Shown here in pieces: positions 17,488 to 24,970 of a stretch of DNA of 59,486 bases. Position numbers and translations under genes: made by a program. The notes beneath the pieces are model-generated. The model did not search any database. It had not been told where the DNA came from and saw nothing but the letters and a program-made list of their open reading frames with translations. The DNA is from Bacteroidales bacterium. GTDB lineage: Bacteria > Bacteroidota > Bacteroidia > Bacteroidales > UBA932. Numbering within the stretch: the stretch's first letter is position 1; every line of letters begins with the position of its first letter. Location of the stretch: contig JAAZIA010000035.1 in the NCBI GenBank assembly GCA_012510445.1, forward strand, positions 1 through 59,486, in the 5' to 3' direction.

Positions 17488-18345
17488 ATGAAGATTGCAA
17501 TAGCCAGCGGCAAGGGAGGTACGGGAAAAACGTTTGTAGCCACCAATTTATTCTACGTTGCCGTAAAAAATGGAAGGAATGTAACCCTGGCAGACTGCGA
17601 TGCAGAAGAACCCAACGTAGAAGGGTTCTTACAAGGGAAACCCATTAGAAAAAAAACCGTATCACAAAACCTGGCCGTCATTGATCCGGAAAAATGTGTA
17701 TACTGTGGAAAATGCCGAGACTGGTGTATCTACAACGCCATCATTTGCTTGGAAGAACAACAGAAAATTTACCTATTGGAAGACCTGTGTCACGATTGCG
17801 GGGCTTGCCTTGTAGCCTGTAAATTTGACGCTATTTCAGAAACAGAACGACGTCTGGGTACAGTTACTACCTCGGTAATAGAAGAAGATTCCGTTTTAAC
17901 AGAAGCCAGAGCAGATGTAGGTATTTATTCATCGGTCCCTGTTATTAAAGCTGCTTTAACAGCTTCGGGAACTCCTTCTTTGTTACTCATGGATGCACCT
18001 CCGGGGATATCCTGTCCGTTCATAACAACCGTTGCCCCTGCAGATTTTGTTGTTTTGGTTACTGAGCCCACTCCTTTTGGTCTGAACGACCTTAAGCTTT
18101 CTGTTGAAACCCTTGAGCAGTTAGGAAAGCCTTACGGTGTGGTAGTAAATCGCGACGGTTTGGGCGATCATAAAGTATACGATTGGTTAGAGGAAAAAAA
18201 CATCCCCTTGCTTATGAAAATACCTTTTGACAGGGAAATTGCACGCATCTATTCACAGAGTCTGCTAGTGGCAGCAGAAGACGACTCTTATGCAAAACAG
18301 TTTCTCCTACTGCTCCAAAAAATTGAAGCCTTATGCAAAAATTAA
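17488..18345 (+). CDS. MinD/Mrp-type P-loop ATPase with inserted 2x[4Fe-4S] ferredoxin domain (first)
   Basis: The protein has 285 residues. A deviant Walker A at the start (SGKGGTGKTFVATNL), LADCDAEEPN and MDAPPGISCPF mark the MinD/Mrp/NBP35 superfamily. Inserted at about residues 66-120 are two ferredoxin-type Cys clusters (CVYCGKCRDWC and CHDCGACLVAC), each with a further Cys context for a 4Fe-4S cluster. Such ATPases occur as pairs next to NifX-like and DUF134 genes in many anaerobes. The related Mrp/NBP35 proteins carry iron-sulfur clusters. I infer a role in assembly or transfer of a metal cluster to the NifX-like proteins. The stop overlaps the next gene by 13 bases. Confidence 0.9.
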   Translation: MKIAIASGKGGTGKTFVATNLFYVAVKNGRNVTLADCDAEEPNVEGFLQGKPIRKKTVSQNLAVIDPEKCVYCGKCRDWCIYNAIICLEEQQKIYLLEDLCHDCGACLVACKFDAISETERRLGTVTTSVIEEDSVLTEARADVGIYSSVPVIKAALTASGTPSLLLMDAPPGISCPFITTVAPADFVVLVTEPTPFGLNDLKLSVETLEQLGKPYGVVVNRDGLGDHKVYDWLEEKNIPLLMKIPFDREIARIYSQSLLVAAEDDSYAKQFLLLLQKIEALCKN

Positions 18346-19223
18346 AAGAAATAGCCGTAATAAGCGGAAAAGGAGGTACAGGAAAAACTTCACTGGTTGC
18401 AGCCTTTGCTACCATGGCAAACCATCCTGTAGTTGCCGATTGCGATGTAGATGCTGCTAATTTATACCTGATTCTGCATCCGGAAAATTACAAAGAAGGT
18501 AAATTTGTATCCGGGCATAAAGCCATTATAGATTATAACGCATGTACGCATTGCGGTCTTTGTATGGCACACTGCAGATTTGATGCCATTGAAAGAAAGG
18601 TGCAGGAAGGGTTTCCAAAAGGGAAGATTACCATTGACGATATAAACTGCGACGGATGTTGGCTTTGTTCTCGTATTTGTCCGGAGAAAGCCATTACCAT
18701 GGTCCCGGAAGACGACAGTCGTTGGTATATTGGGAATTATAGAAATGGTAAAATGGTACACGCCCGCCTTTCTCCCGGTGAGGAAAACTCGGGTAAGCTG
18801 GTTAGTAAAGTAAGGGAACTGGCCAAAGAAACAGCAGAAGCGGAAAAAATTGACCTTATACTTATTGACGGTCCTCCGGGAACCGGTTGCTCTGCTATTG
18901 CATCGCTTACCGGAGCCGATAAGGTATTAGCAGTTACTGAGCCTACAGGCAGCGGATTGCACGACTTGAAACGAATTATGGAACTGGCCGGTAAGTTTCA
19001 GATAGAAAGGTGTGTAGTGATTAATAAATACGACTTAAACCGCCGGATGACAGAAGAAATAAAACAGTGGTGTAGCAAAGAAAACATTTCTGTTATAGGT
19101 ACTATCCCCTTTGAACCTGATATGGTCCATTCCATGGTACATTGTAAAAGCATTACGGAGTGGACACCTGACTCTCCCATTTCTGCCGTTGTTAAAGAGA
19201 TTTTTGAGCGTTTAATCATATAA
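18333..19223 (+). CDS. MinD/Mrp-type P-loop ATPase with inserted 2x[4Fe-4S] ferredoxin domain (second)
   Basis: The protein has 296 residues with the same layout as its neighbour: Walker A SGKGGTGKTSLVAAFA, DCDVDAANL, ferredoxin clusters CTHCGLCMAHC and CDGCWLCSRIC at about 70-115, and LIDGPPGTGCSAIA. The first copy has Ala-Glu-Glu after the DCD motif while this one has Val-Asp-Ala, so they are diverged partners and probably work as a heterodimer. It is the last gene of the operon and is followed directly by a strong intrinsic terminator. Confidence 0.9.
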   Translation: MQKLKEIAVISGKGGTGKTSLVAAFATMANHPVVADCDVDAANLYLILHPENYKEGKFVSGHKAIIDYNACTHCGLCMAHCRFDAIERKVQEGFPKGKITIDDINCDGCWLCSRICPEKAITMVPEDDSRWYIGNYRNGKMVHARLSPGEENSGKLVSKVRELAKETAEAEKIDLILIDGPPGTGCSAIASLTGADKVLAVTEPTGSGLHDLKRIMELAGKFQIERCVVINKYDLNRRMTEEIKQWCSKENISVIGTIPFEPDMVHSMVHCKSITEWTPDSPISAVVKEIFERLII

Positions 19224-19254
19224 AAAAGGACGGTTTTTATACCGTCCTTTTTTT
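19222..19254. terminator. Bidirectional intrinsic terminator
   Basis: GGACGGT and ACCGTCC pair around a short T-rich loop, flanked by an A-run on the left and seven T on the right. It works on the plus strand for the MinD/ferredoxin operon and, with the complementary T-run, on the minus strand for the initiator tRNA. Confidence 0.88.
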
Positions 19255-19264
19255 ATTTGTTTTG

Positions 19265-19337
<73 letters not shown>

Positions 19338-19362
19338 ATCAAGAACTGCAAATATAATGATT

Positions 19363-20748
19363 CTATACCACTCCACCAAACATCCGCAAAAATCTCTTCC
19401 CTTCCATCGTTTTCTGTTCTCCTGTAATTAGATTTTTAGTAGTAACCTCTCCTGCCTCCATTTCTTTTGCCCCAATAATAACTACACGAGACGTTCCACG
19501 GCGTGTTGCATAATCAAATTGTTTCTTCAATTTAACAGCTTGCGGATACAACTCACAAGATATCCCTGCCATACGAAACTGTTTTATATATCCCAAGGCC
19601 GTTACCGCTTCTTTATCTCCCATATTAAAGAATATTATTTGTGGAGCGTCCAGAATGTTTTCCGGGAATTTATCCAAACAAAGTAAAACATCATAGATCC
19701 TTTCCGCTCCAAAAGAGATTCCTACCCCCGACATGTTTTTCAAACCAAAAACACCGGTAAGGTCATCGTATCTGCCTCCCCCACAAATGCTGCCAATAGC
19801 ATAATCCAAAGCTTTTACTTCAAATATGGCTCCTGTATAATAGTCCAGTCCACGTGCCAGGGTCAGGTCTAGTTCAACGGCTTGCTCTACTCCGGTTTCT
19901 TCTATTCTTTTAAACAACCAATCGAGCTCTTCCATGCCTTGCAAACCTATTTTAGAGTTATTGTCTTCAAATAATTTTCTAAGGAACGATATCTTTGAAG
20001 TATTGACTCCTTTAAAAAGCAACAAAGGTTCCAGTCTGGCCAACCCTTCCGGTGTAATGTCTTTTTGCAACAATTCTTCCCGTACGCCCTCCAAACCCGT
20101 CTTATCAAACTTGTCCATGGCTACGGTAATGTCAATAAGCCTGTCCGGATACCCCATAATACCGGCTATACCGGCCAAGACTTTTCTGTTGTTAATTCTT
20201 ATGAGCACCCTTAAATCCAGACACTTAAACACAGCATCTATAAGCTGTACCATTTCCAGCTCGTTAAACAAAGATTCAGAGCCTATGACGTCTGCATCGC
20301 ACTGGTAAAATTCTCTGTAACGGCCTTTCTGCGGTCTGTCTGCCCTCCATACCGGTTGAATCTGGTAACGTTTAAACGGGAAAGTAAGTTCGTTTTGATT
20401 TTGGACCACAAACCTGGCAAAAGGAACTGTCAAGTCGTAACGCAACCCTTTATCAGATACCATTAAAGACAAGGCATTCGAATCTATGAGTGACGGATCG
20501 TCGGGTATTTTTCCGGCCAAAGGGATAAAGCTGTTACCAGAGTTTAAAATTTTGAATAATAATCGATCTCCTTCTTCCCCATATTTACCCAGTAAGGTAG
20601 AAAGATTTTCCATAGCCGGTGTTTCAATGGGTGCGTACCCAAATTCCTTAAATACGTTCCGGATGGTATCAAAGATGTAATTTCTCCGGGACGCTTCTAC
20701 CGGAGTAAAATCCCGAGTCCCTTTGGGAATAGATGGTTTTTGTGACAT
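19363..20748 (-). CDS. hisS: Histidyl-tRNA synthetase
   Basis: The protein has 461 residues. It charges tRNA-His using ATP. Class II motifs are visible: motif 1 region FGYAPIETPAME, motif 2 RPQKGRYREFYQCDADVIG, the histidine-specific ARGLDYYTGAIFEV and motif 3 GVGISFGAERI, with SICGGGRYDDL between. The C-terminal anticodon-binding domain is at about 360-450. The N-terminus KPSIPKGTRDFTP is the normal family start. It is 40 bases downstream of nfnB on the same strand, with a near-consensus -7 box (TATATTTA on the minus strand at 20770-20777) that could give a separate start. Confidence 0.97.
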   Translation of the reverse strand: MSQKPSIPKGTRDFTPVEASRRNYIFDTIRNVFKEFGYAPIETPAMENLSTLLGKYGEEGDRLLFKILNSGNSFIPLAGKIPDDPSLIDSNALSLMVSDKGLRYDLTVPFARFVVQNQNELTFPFKRYQIQPVWRADRPQKGRYREFYQCDADVIGSESLFNELEMVQLIDAVFKCLDLRVLIRINNRKVLAGIAGIMGYPDRLIDITVAMDKFDKTGLEGVREELLQKDITPEGLARLEPLLLFKGVNTSKISFLRKLFEDNNSKIGLQGMEELDWLFKRIEETGVEQAVELDLTLARGLDYYTGAIFEVKALDYAIGSICGGGRYDDLTGVFGLKNMSGVGISFGAERIYDVLLCLDKFPENILDAPQIIFFNMGDKEAVTALGYIKQFRMAGISCELYPQAVKLKKQFDYATRRGTSRVVIIGAKEMEAGEVTTKNLITGEQKTMEGKRFLRMFGGVV

Positions 20749-20788
20749 ATTTTACAGGATTAATAACCTTAAATATACGATAACTTTT

Positions 20789-22174
20789 TCAGATTCCCAG
20801 AAATTCAAGTATGGATTTTGCTGCCTTCCTTCCGGCGCCCATTGCCTGAATAACGGTAGCAGCTCCTGTGACAACATCTCCTCCGGCGAAAATACCGGGA
20901 CGGGAAGTGATTCCGTTTTCATCGGCTACAATACCGTTATGCCTGTTCATTTCCAGCCCCGGTGTTGTCCTGCCTATCAAGGGATTAGAACCTGTGCCCA
21001 AGGCAATAACAGCCACATCGCAGGAAATGTCAAATTCGGAACCGGGTACTTTAACGGGCCTACGTCTTCCGCTTTCGTCAGGTTCTCCCAATTCCATGCG
21101 AATGCATTGTAAACCGGTAACCCAGCCTTTTTCGTTTCCCAGTACGGCTACGGGATTCGTCAACAACTGGAATTCCACACCCTCTTCTTGGGTATGGTGC
21201 ACTTCTTCTACCCTGGCGGGCATTTCTTTTTCTGTACGCCTATATACTACCGTCACTTCTGCACCCAATCTCAATGCCACACGCGCAGCATCCATGGCCA
21301 CGTTGCCTCCTCCTACTACGGCAACACGCCGGCCTACGTAGATAGGCGTATCGGATTCCGGCGAATAAGCCGTCATAAGGTTGCTGCGGGTAAGAAACTC
21401 GTTGGCAGAGACTACTCCGTTTAAATTTTCTCCGGGTATATTTAAAAATTTGGGTAATCCGGCACCCGAGCCCACGAAGACTGCATGAAATCCTTCTTTC
21501 TCAAACAATTGATCTATGGTAACTGTACGCCCTACTACTACATTGCACTCAATGGACACCCCCATTTTCTGCAGCTGGCCAATTTCATATTCCACCACTT
21601 CTTCTTTAGGCAACCTAAACTCAGGTATTCCATAGACCAACACACCCCCCGGTTTGTGTAGTGCTTCAAATATAACAACCTCACAACCTGCTCTGGCTAA
21701 ATCTGTAGCACAGGCCAACCCGGCAGGTCCCGACCCCACAACAGCCACTTTCTTTCCGTTAGGTTTAGGCTTTACCGCTGTTGAATAATTGTTTTCCCTA
21801 GCCCAATCAGCTACATAGCGTTCCAGTTTTCCAATGGAAACAGGCTGATGTTTGATGCCCATAATGCACGCTCCTTCACATTGAACTTCCTGGGGACATA
21901 CACGACCGCATATGGCAGGTAAAGAAGAATCAGCAGCTATGATAGTAGCTGCAACAGCCATATCCTCTTCTACCATAGCTTTTATAAATTGAGGGATCTG
22001 AATGTTTACGGGACAACCGGCCACACAGCGGGGGTTTTTGCATTGAATGCACCGCGAAGCTTCAAGGACGGCTTCACTGTGATTATATCCGTAGCTTACT
22101 TCATTAAAGTTTTTAATACGTTCAGCAGGATCCTGTCCTCTTACAGGCACCCTGTTTGCATTTATCTTAGCCAT
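20789..22174 (-). CDS. nfnB: NfnB / NADPH-dependent glutamate synthase small-subunit type flavoprotein
   Basis: The protein has 461 residues. The N-terminal part carries iron-sulfur Cys groups (CIQCKNPRCVAGCP at about 41-54 and CGRVCPQEVQCEGACI at about 90-105). Then come two Rossmann motifs, VVGSGPAGLACATDLARAG for FAD and VVGGGNVAMDAARVALRLG for NADPH, and the C-terminal GIFAGGDVVTGAATVIQAMGAGRKAA. This is the glutamate synthase small-subunit family. Because an NfnA-type gene overlaps it by 8 bases and no large glutamate synthase subunit is nearby, I read it as the NADPH-side subunit of electron-bifurcating NADH-dependent ferredoxin:NADP oxidoreductase. A free-standing gltA-like role remains possible. 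Confidence 0.88.
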   Translation of the reverse strand: MAKINANRVPVRGQDPAERIKNFNEVSYGYNHSEAVLEASRCIQCKNPRCVAGCPVNIQIPQFIKAMVEEDMAVAATIIAADSSLPAICGRVCPQEVQCEGACIMGIKHQPVSIGKLERYVADWARENNYSTAVKPKPNGKKVAVVGSGPAGLACATDLARAGCEVVIFEALHKPGGVLVYGIPEFRLPKEEVVEYEIGQLQKMGVSIECNVVVGRTVTIDQLFEKEGFHAVFVGSGAGLPKFLNIPGENLNGVVSANEFLTRSNLMTAYSPESDTPIYVGRRVAVVGGGNVAMDAARVALRLGAEVTVVYRRTEKEMPARVEEVHHTQEEGVEFQLLTNPVAVLGNEKGWVTGLQCIRMELGEPDESGRRRPVKVPGSEFDISCDVAVIALGTGSNPLIGRTTPGLEMNRHNGIVADENGITSRPGIFAGGDVVTGAATVIQAMGAGRKAAKSILEFLGI

Positions 22175-23024
22175 TTTTTAACCCAATTTTACACTTGTGA
22201 TCTGCCTCTGTTTCCTGTGATTTGTACATGCTCTGGCGACGCATGGCCTCGTCAAAATTTACCTGATATGCATCAAACTCGGGACCGTCCACACAAGCAA
22301 ATTTTGTTTCTCCTCCCACGGTTACACGGCATGCACCACACATGCCCGTGCCGTCAACCATTAACGTATTCAGACTTACCGTAAGGGGCAGGTTGTACTC
22401 TTTGGCCGTAAGGGTAACAAATTTCATCATAATCATGGGGCCAATGGCAACGGCCTGGTCATACGTACGGCCACCGTCCAGCAATTCCTTCAATTTGGCA
22501 GTAACCAAACCTTTAAAACCATAAGAACCGTCGTCTGTACATACATGCACTTCCCGGGCTACTTGCTTCATCTCTTCTTCCATGATTACCAAATCGCGCG
22601 TTTTTGCACCTATGATTACTTCTGTATGTACTCCTTTTTCATGCAAGTATTTCACCTGCGGATATACCGGTGCTGTACCTAATCCTCCGGCAATAAATAA
22701 ATATTTTTTCTTGCGCAAAGCCTCTTCTTTTTCATGAACAAAAGCAGAAGGCAACCCTAACGGTCCTGCAAAATCTTTGAACGCTTCTCCCTCTTCCAAA
22801 GCGCAGATCTTTCTTGAAGAGGCTCCCACCAATTGAGTAACAATGGTTACAGAGCCTGTTTTTGCATCATAATCACAAATGGTCAAGGGTACCCGTTCCC
22901 CCATTTCATCTACTCTTACTATAAGAAATTGCCCGGGCTTTGCAGAAGAGGCAATCCGAGGGGCCAGCACCTCCATCAAACAAATATCAGGTGCCAGAAA
23001 ACGTTTTTTCAGTATATCGTACAT
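22167..23024 (-). CDS. nfnA: NfnA / ferredoxin-NADP reductase alpha subunit
   Basis: The protein has 285 residues from the ATG at 23024; an upstream TTG at 23051 is not needed. The FAD-binding ferredoxin-reductase fold shows KPGQFLIVRVDEMGERVPLTICDYD and GGLGTAPVYPQVKYLHEKG (NAD site). The C-terminus has the [2Fe-2S] site GMCGACR and FACVDGPEFD. In the Nfn complex this subunit takes NADH and one ferredoxin, and the partner handles NADP. The gene overlaps nfnB by 8 bases and lies just below a TATCTTTG promoter box. Confidence 0.9.
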   Translation of the reverse strand: MYDILKKRFLAPDICLMEVLAPRIASSAKPGQFLIVRVDEMGERVPLTICDYDAKTGSVTIVTQLVGASSRKICALEEGEAFKDFAGPLGLPSAFVHEKEEALRKKKYLFIAGGLGTAPVYPQVKYLHEKGVHTEVIIGAKTRDLVIMEEEMKQVAREVHVCTDDGSYGFKGLVTAKLKELLDGGRTYDQAVAIGPMIMMKFVTLTAKEYNLPLTVSLNTLMVDGTGMCGACRVTVGGETKFACVDGPEFDAYQVNFDEAMRRQSMYKSQETEADHKCKIGLKNG

Positions 23025-23029
23025 AAATA

Positions 23030-23069
23030 AAGGCTTTAAAAGACGGCGCAAAGATATAAAAAAAGCCTT
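23030..23069. repeat. Inverted repeat around the nfnA promoter
   Basis: AAGGCTTT and AAAGCCTT form an 8-base inverted repeat with a 24-base loop that contains the nfnA -7 box. On the minus strand it follows the GH9 stop codon and could act as a weak terminator or attenuator. The loop is long, so the call is tentative. Confidence 0.35.
23049..23056 (-). promoter_or_regulatory. Promoter -7 box for nfnAB
   Basis: TATCTTTG on the minus strand matches TAnnTTTG and lies 24 bases before the nfnA ATG at 23024. No clear -33 TTTG is seen. Confidence 0.5.
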
Positions 23070-23079
23070 TCATTACCGG

Positions 23080-24927
23080 TCACGGCAACCCATCAAAGCC
23101 ATAGCTTTTTTGCTTTCTACCTTCTACTTCTCTTGTGGCCATATAATATGTGAGTGCAGCTGTACCGTCCATGGTAGGTTCGTTGGTCGCGTAATCCCAG
23201 TCCCTGTCGTGGTACAAAGCCACTCCTTTGTTAAAGTCTGTATAAGAGTCTGCTCCGTCTGCCAGAGAAATATACTGGCTGTGCTCTTCCAGGCGTTCTT
23301 TCCATTGCGGCCCGTCAATAAGCCCTCCCGGAGAACTCTTTCCCAACACGGCCAGATAAGACGTATGGTGTTGCAACGGGTAGTTTCCATCCTTTGGGAA
23401 ATCAATCACCATAGATATGCCCCAAGGATTGCAGCCAAACAGCCAATCGCGTAAAGAAGCTTCCATTTCCCGGTACGTAGTATCTCCGGTAAGCCGGTAA
23501 TACAAATCGGCCTGAGTAATAGCCGCTGTCAACAGGTTGTTAGAACACCAGATAAGTGGTACCCCGTTTAGAAACACACAATCTTCTCCACGTTTTCTTA
23601 TATGCTCCAATCCTTTACGCATAAAATCCGTATACTTTTCTGCTACATGCGTACCCGACAAAGCCAGGTAATAGTGCCCCAGATTGATAAACGGATAATA
23701 CTGATAATGCCTGGCCCGTCCCAACTCCATCCACGGAGTTACCTCTTCCAGCCTTCCCCAGTAATCTGCCCTTTCCAACCAATGTTCCCCTTGTCCCAAA
23801 TGGTGAAAGACGGCTGCTGCCAATTCCACGTCGTCTACATAATTGTCTTCTTCGTAAAAGTAGGGAGAAGTTACACAGCACGTTTGCGTGTTCCCCGGAA
23901 ATTCCTCTGCAAATTTATAAGCCGGCAACGCCTTGGAAACCAATAGGGCTGCAAATTCCGGATCTATTTTTTTGAACACTTCTGCTCCCATGGCAAAAGC
24001 CGAGGCAAATTTCCCGGCAGAAGAAGCCACGCCTGTAGTCCTGTTCAAATAATCACCCAATCCCTGAGGCCTTCCCGTAATAAAATAAACGGGTCGACCG
24101 CCATTAGGCCCCCAGCCGTAATCGGCACTGTCCCCCACCGGAAGCCGGAAACCCACGTGGTCCCTGTCATCGGCAATCTGATTAAACATCACCCGATCTT
24201 CCGGATTCATCTTCAACAGCCACTCCAATCCCCAACGCACCTCATCTAAAATGTCGGGAATGCCGTTGGCTCCGGGACGTCCGCAGGCATCGTATTTATC
24301 GCCGAACACAGATTTGTCTTCTGTCTGCGTATAGGCAAACATCATCTGAAAAGTAGCGTTTGCACTAGTAGGAAGGTATTGCAGGTAGTCGGTGGCGTCG
24401 TGCCAACCGCCCCGTACGTCTATTTTCTCACCCGATCGCTCGGGATGTAGAACAATGTATCCGTCGTTCTGATGGCATAAGGTATCTAAAAAAGGATTGT
24501 CACCACAGCGCTGTTGACGCATGTACCGGAGTAAAAAATCGGCCATCCCCTCCCAGATTTCTGTTCCAATACGGAAAGGTGGGGATTGTAAGGTACCCTC
24601 ACCGGGTAAGTCAACCTCTACAAAGTAACCTCCCGGTTTCTGCAGTCCCGTAAAACTCAATCGGTACCCTTTGACCATACCCCAATGGTCTGCATGAGCC
24701 TCTTTCATCTTGCCGTTGGCAACCGTACCGGAATACACAACGGTTCCTGTCCGGTTATCTACAATGCGGAAACCTTTTGGGGCAATGTCACGTTGAGAAA
24801 TCAAAACAGCCGTTTTTATATCATCCGGCAAGTATCCTGCCTGGTTTATGCGTATCCACGTTGCACCGGCCATACCCGGTGTAAACAAAAGCGTACAGGT
24901 TAGTATAGTTGTAAAAAAGCATTTCAT
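23080..24927 (-). CDS. GH9 family glycoside hydrolase, secreted (second copy)
   Basis: The protein has 615 residues. A cleavable signal peptide (MKCFFTTILTCTLLFTPGMAGA, about 22 residues) leads to a CelD_N Ig-like domain (WIRINQAGYLPDDIKTAVLIS) and a GH9 catalytic domain. The usual DAGD reads GGWHDATDYLQY (Asp 177 and 180 kept). The acid Glu is in TNEPTMDGTAAL (Glu 583). The substrate-His region reads PLQHHTSYL instead of NPHHR. These changes place it in a different GH9 branch from the copy at 13891, so the two probably act on different beta-glucans or chain ends. It has its own promoter box at 24952-24959. Confidence 0.88.
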   Translation of the reverse strand: MKCFFTTILTCTLLFTPGMAGATWIRINQAGYLPDDIKTAVLISQRDIAPKGFRIVDNRTGTVVYSGTVANGKMKEAHADHWGMVKGYRLSFTGLQKPGGYFVEVDLPGEGTLQSPPFRIGTEIWEGMADFLLRYMRQQRCGDNPFLDTLCHQNDGYIVLHPERSGEKIDVRGGWHDATDYLQYLPTSANATFQMMFAYTQTEDKSVFGDKYDACGRPGANGIPDILDEVRWGLEWLLKMNPEDRVMFNQIADDRDHVGFRLPVGDSADYGWGPNGGRPVYFITGRPQGLGDYLNRTTGVASSAGKFASAFAMGAEVFKKIDPEFAALLVSKALPAYKFAEEFPGNTQTCCVTSPYFYEEDNYVDDVELAAAVFHHLGQGEHWLERADYWGRLEEVTPWMELGRARHYQYYPFINLGHYYLALSGTHVAEKYTDFMRKGLEHIRKRGEDCVFLNGVPLIWCSNNLLTAAITQADLYYRLTGDTTYREMEASLRDWLFGCNPWGISMVIDFPKDGNYPLQHHTSYLAVLGKSSPGGLIDGPQWKERLEEHSQYISLADGADSYTDFNKGVALYHDRDWDYATNEPTMDGTAALTYYMATREVEGRKQKSYGFDGLP

Positions 24928-24951
24928 AGTATATTGTTTTAAGCTTCTTTA

Positions 24952-24959
24952 CAAAGATA
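24952..24959 (-). promoter_or_regulatory. Promoter -7 box for the secreted GH9
   Basis: TATCTTTG on the minus strand, 24 bases before the start codon. An imperfect -33 (TTTA) lies 19 bases upstream. This separates the GH9 gene from the TonB receptor gene 43 bases upstream. Confidence 0.5.
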
Positions 24960-24970
24960 CTCTACTTTTG

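Noticed and set aside
16368-19223. A nitrogen-fixation locus.
   Set aside because: NifX-like domains are present but no nifH, nifD, nifK, nifE, nifN or full nifB is in the window; orphan NifX operons are common in anaerobes.
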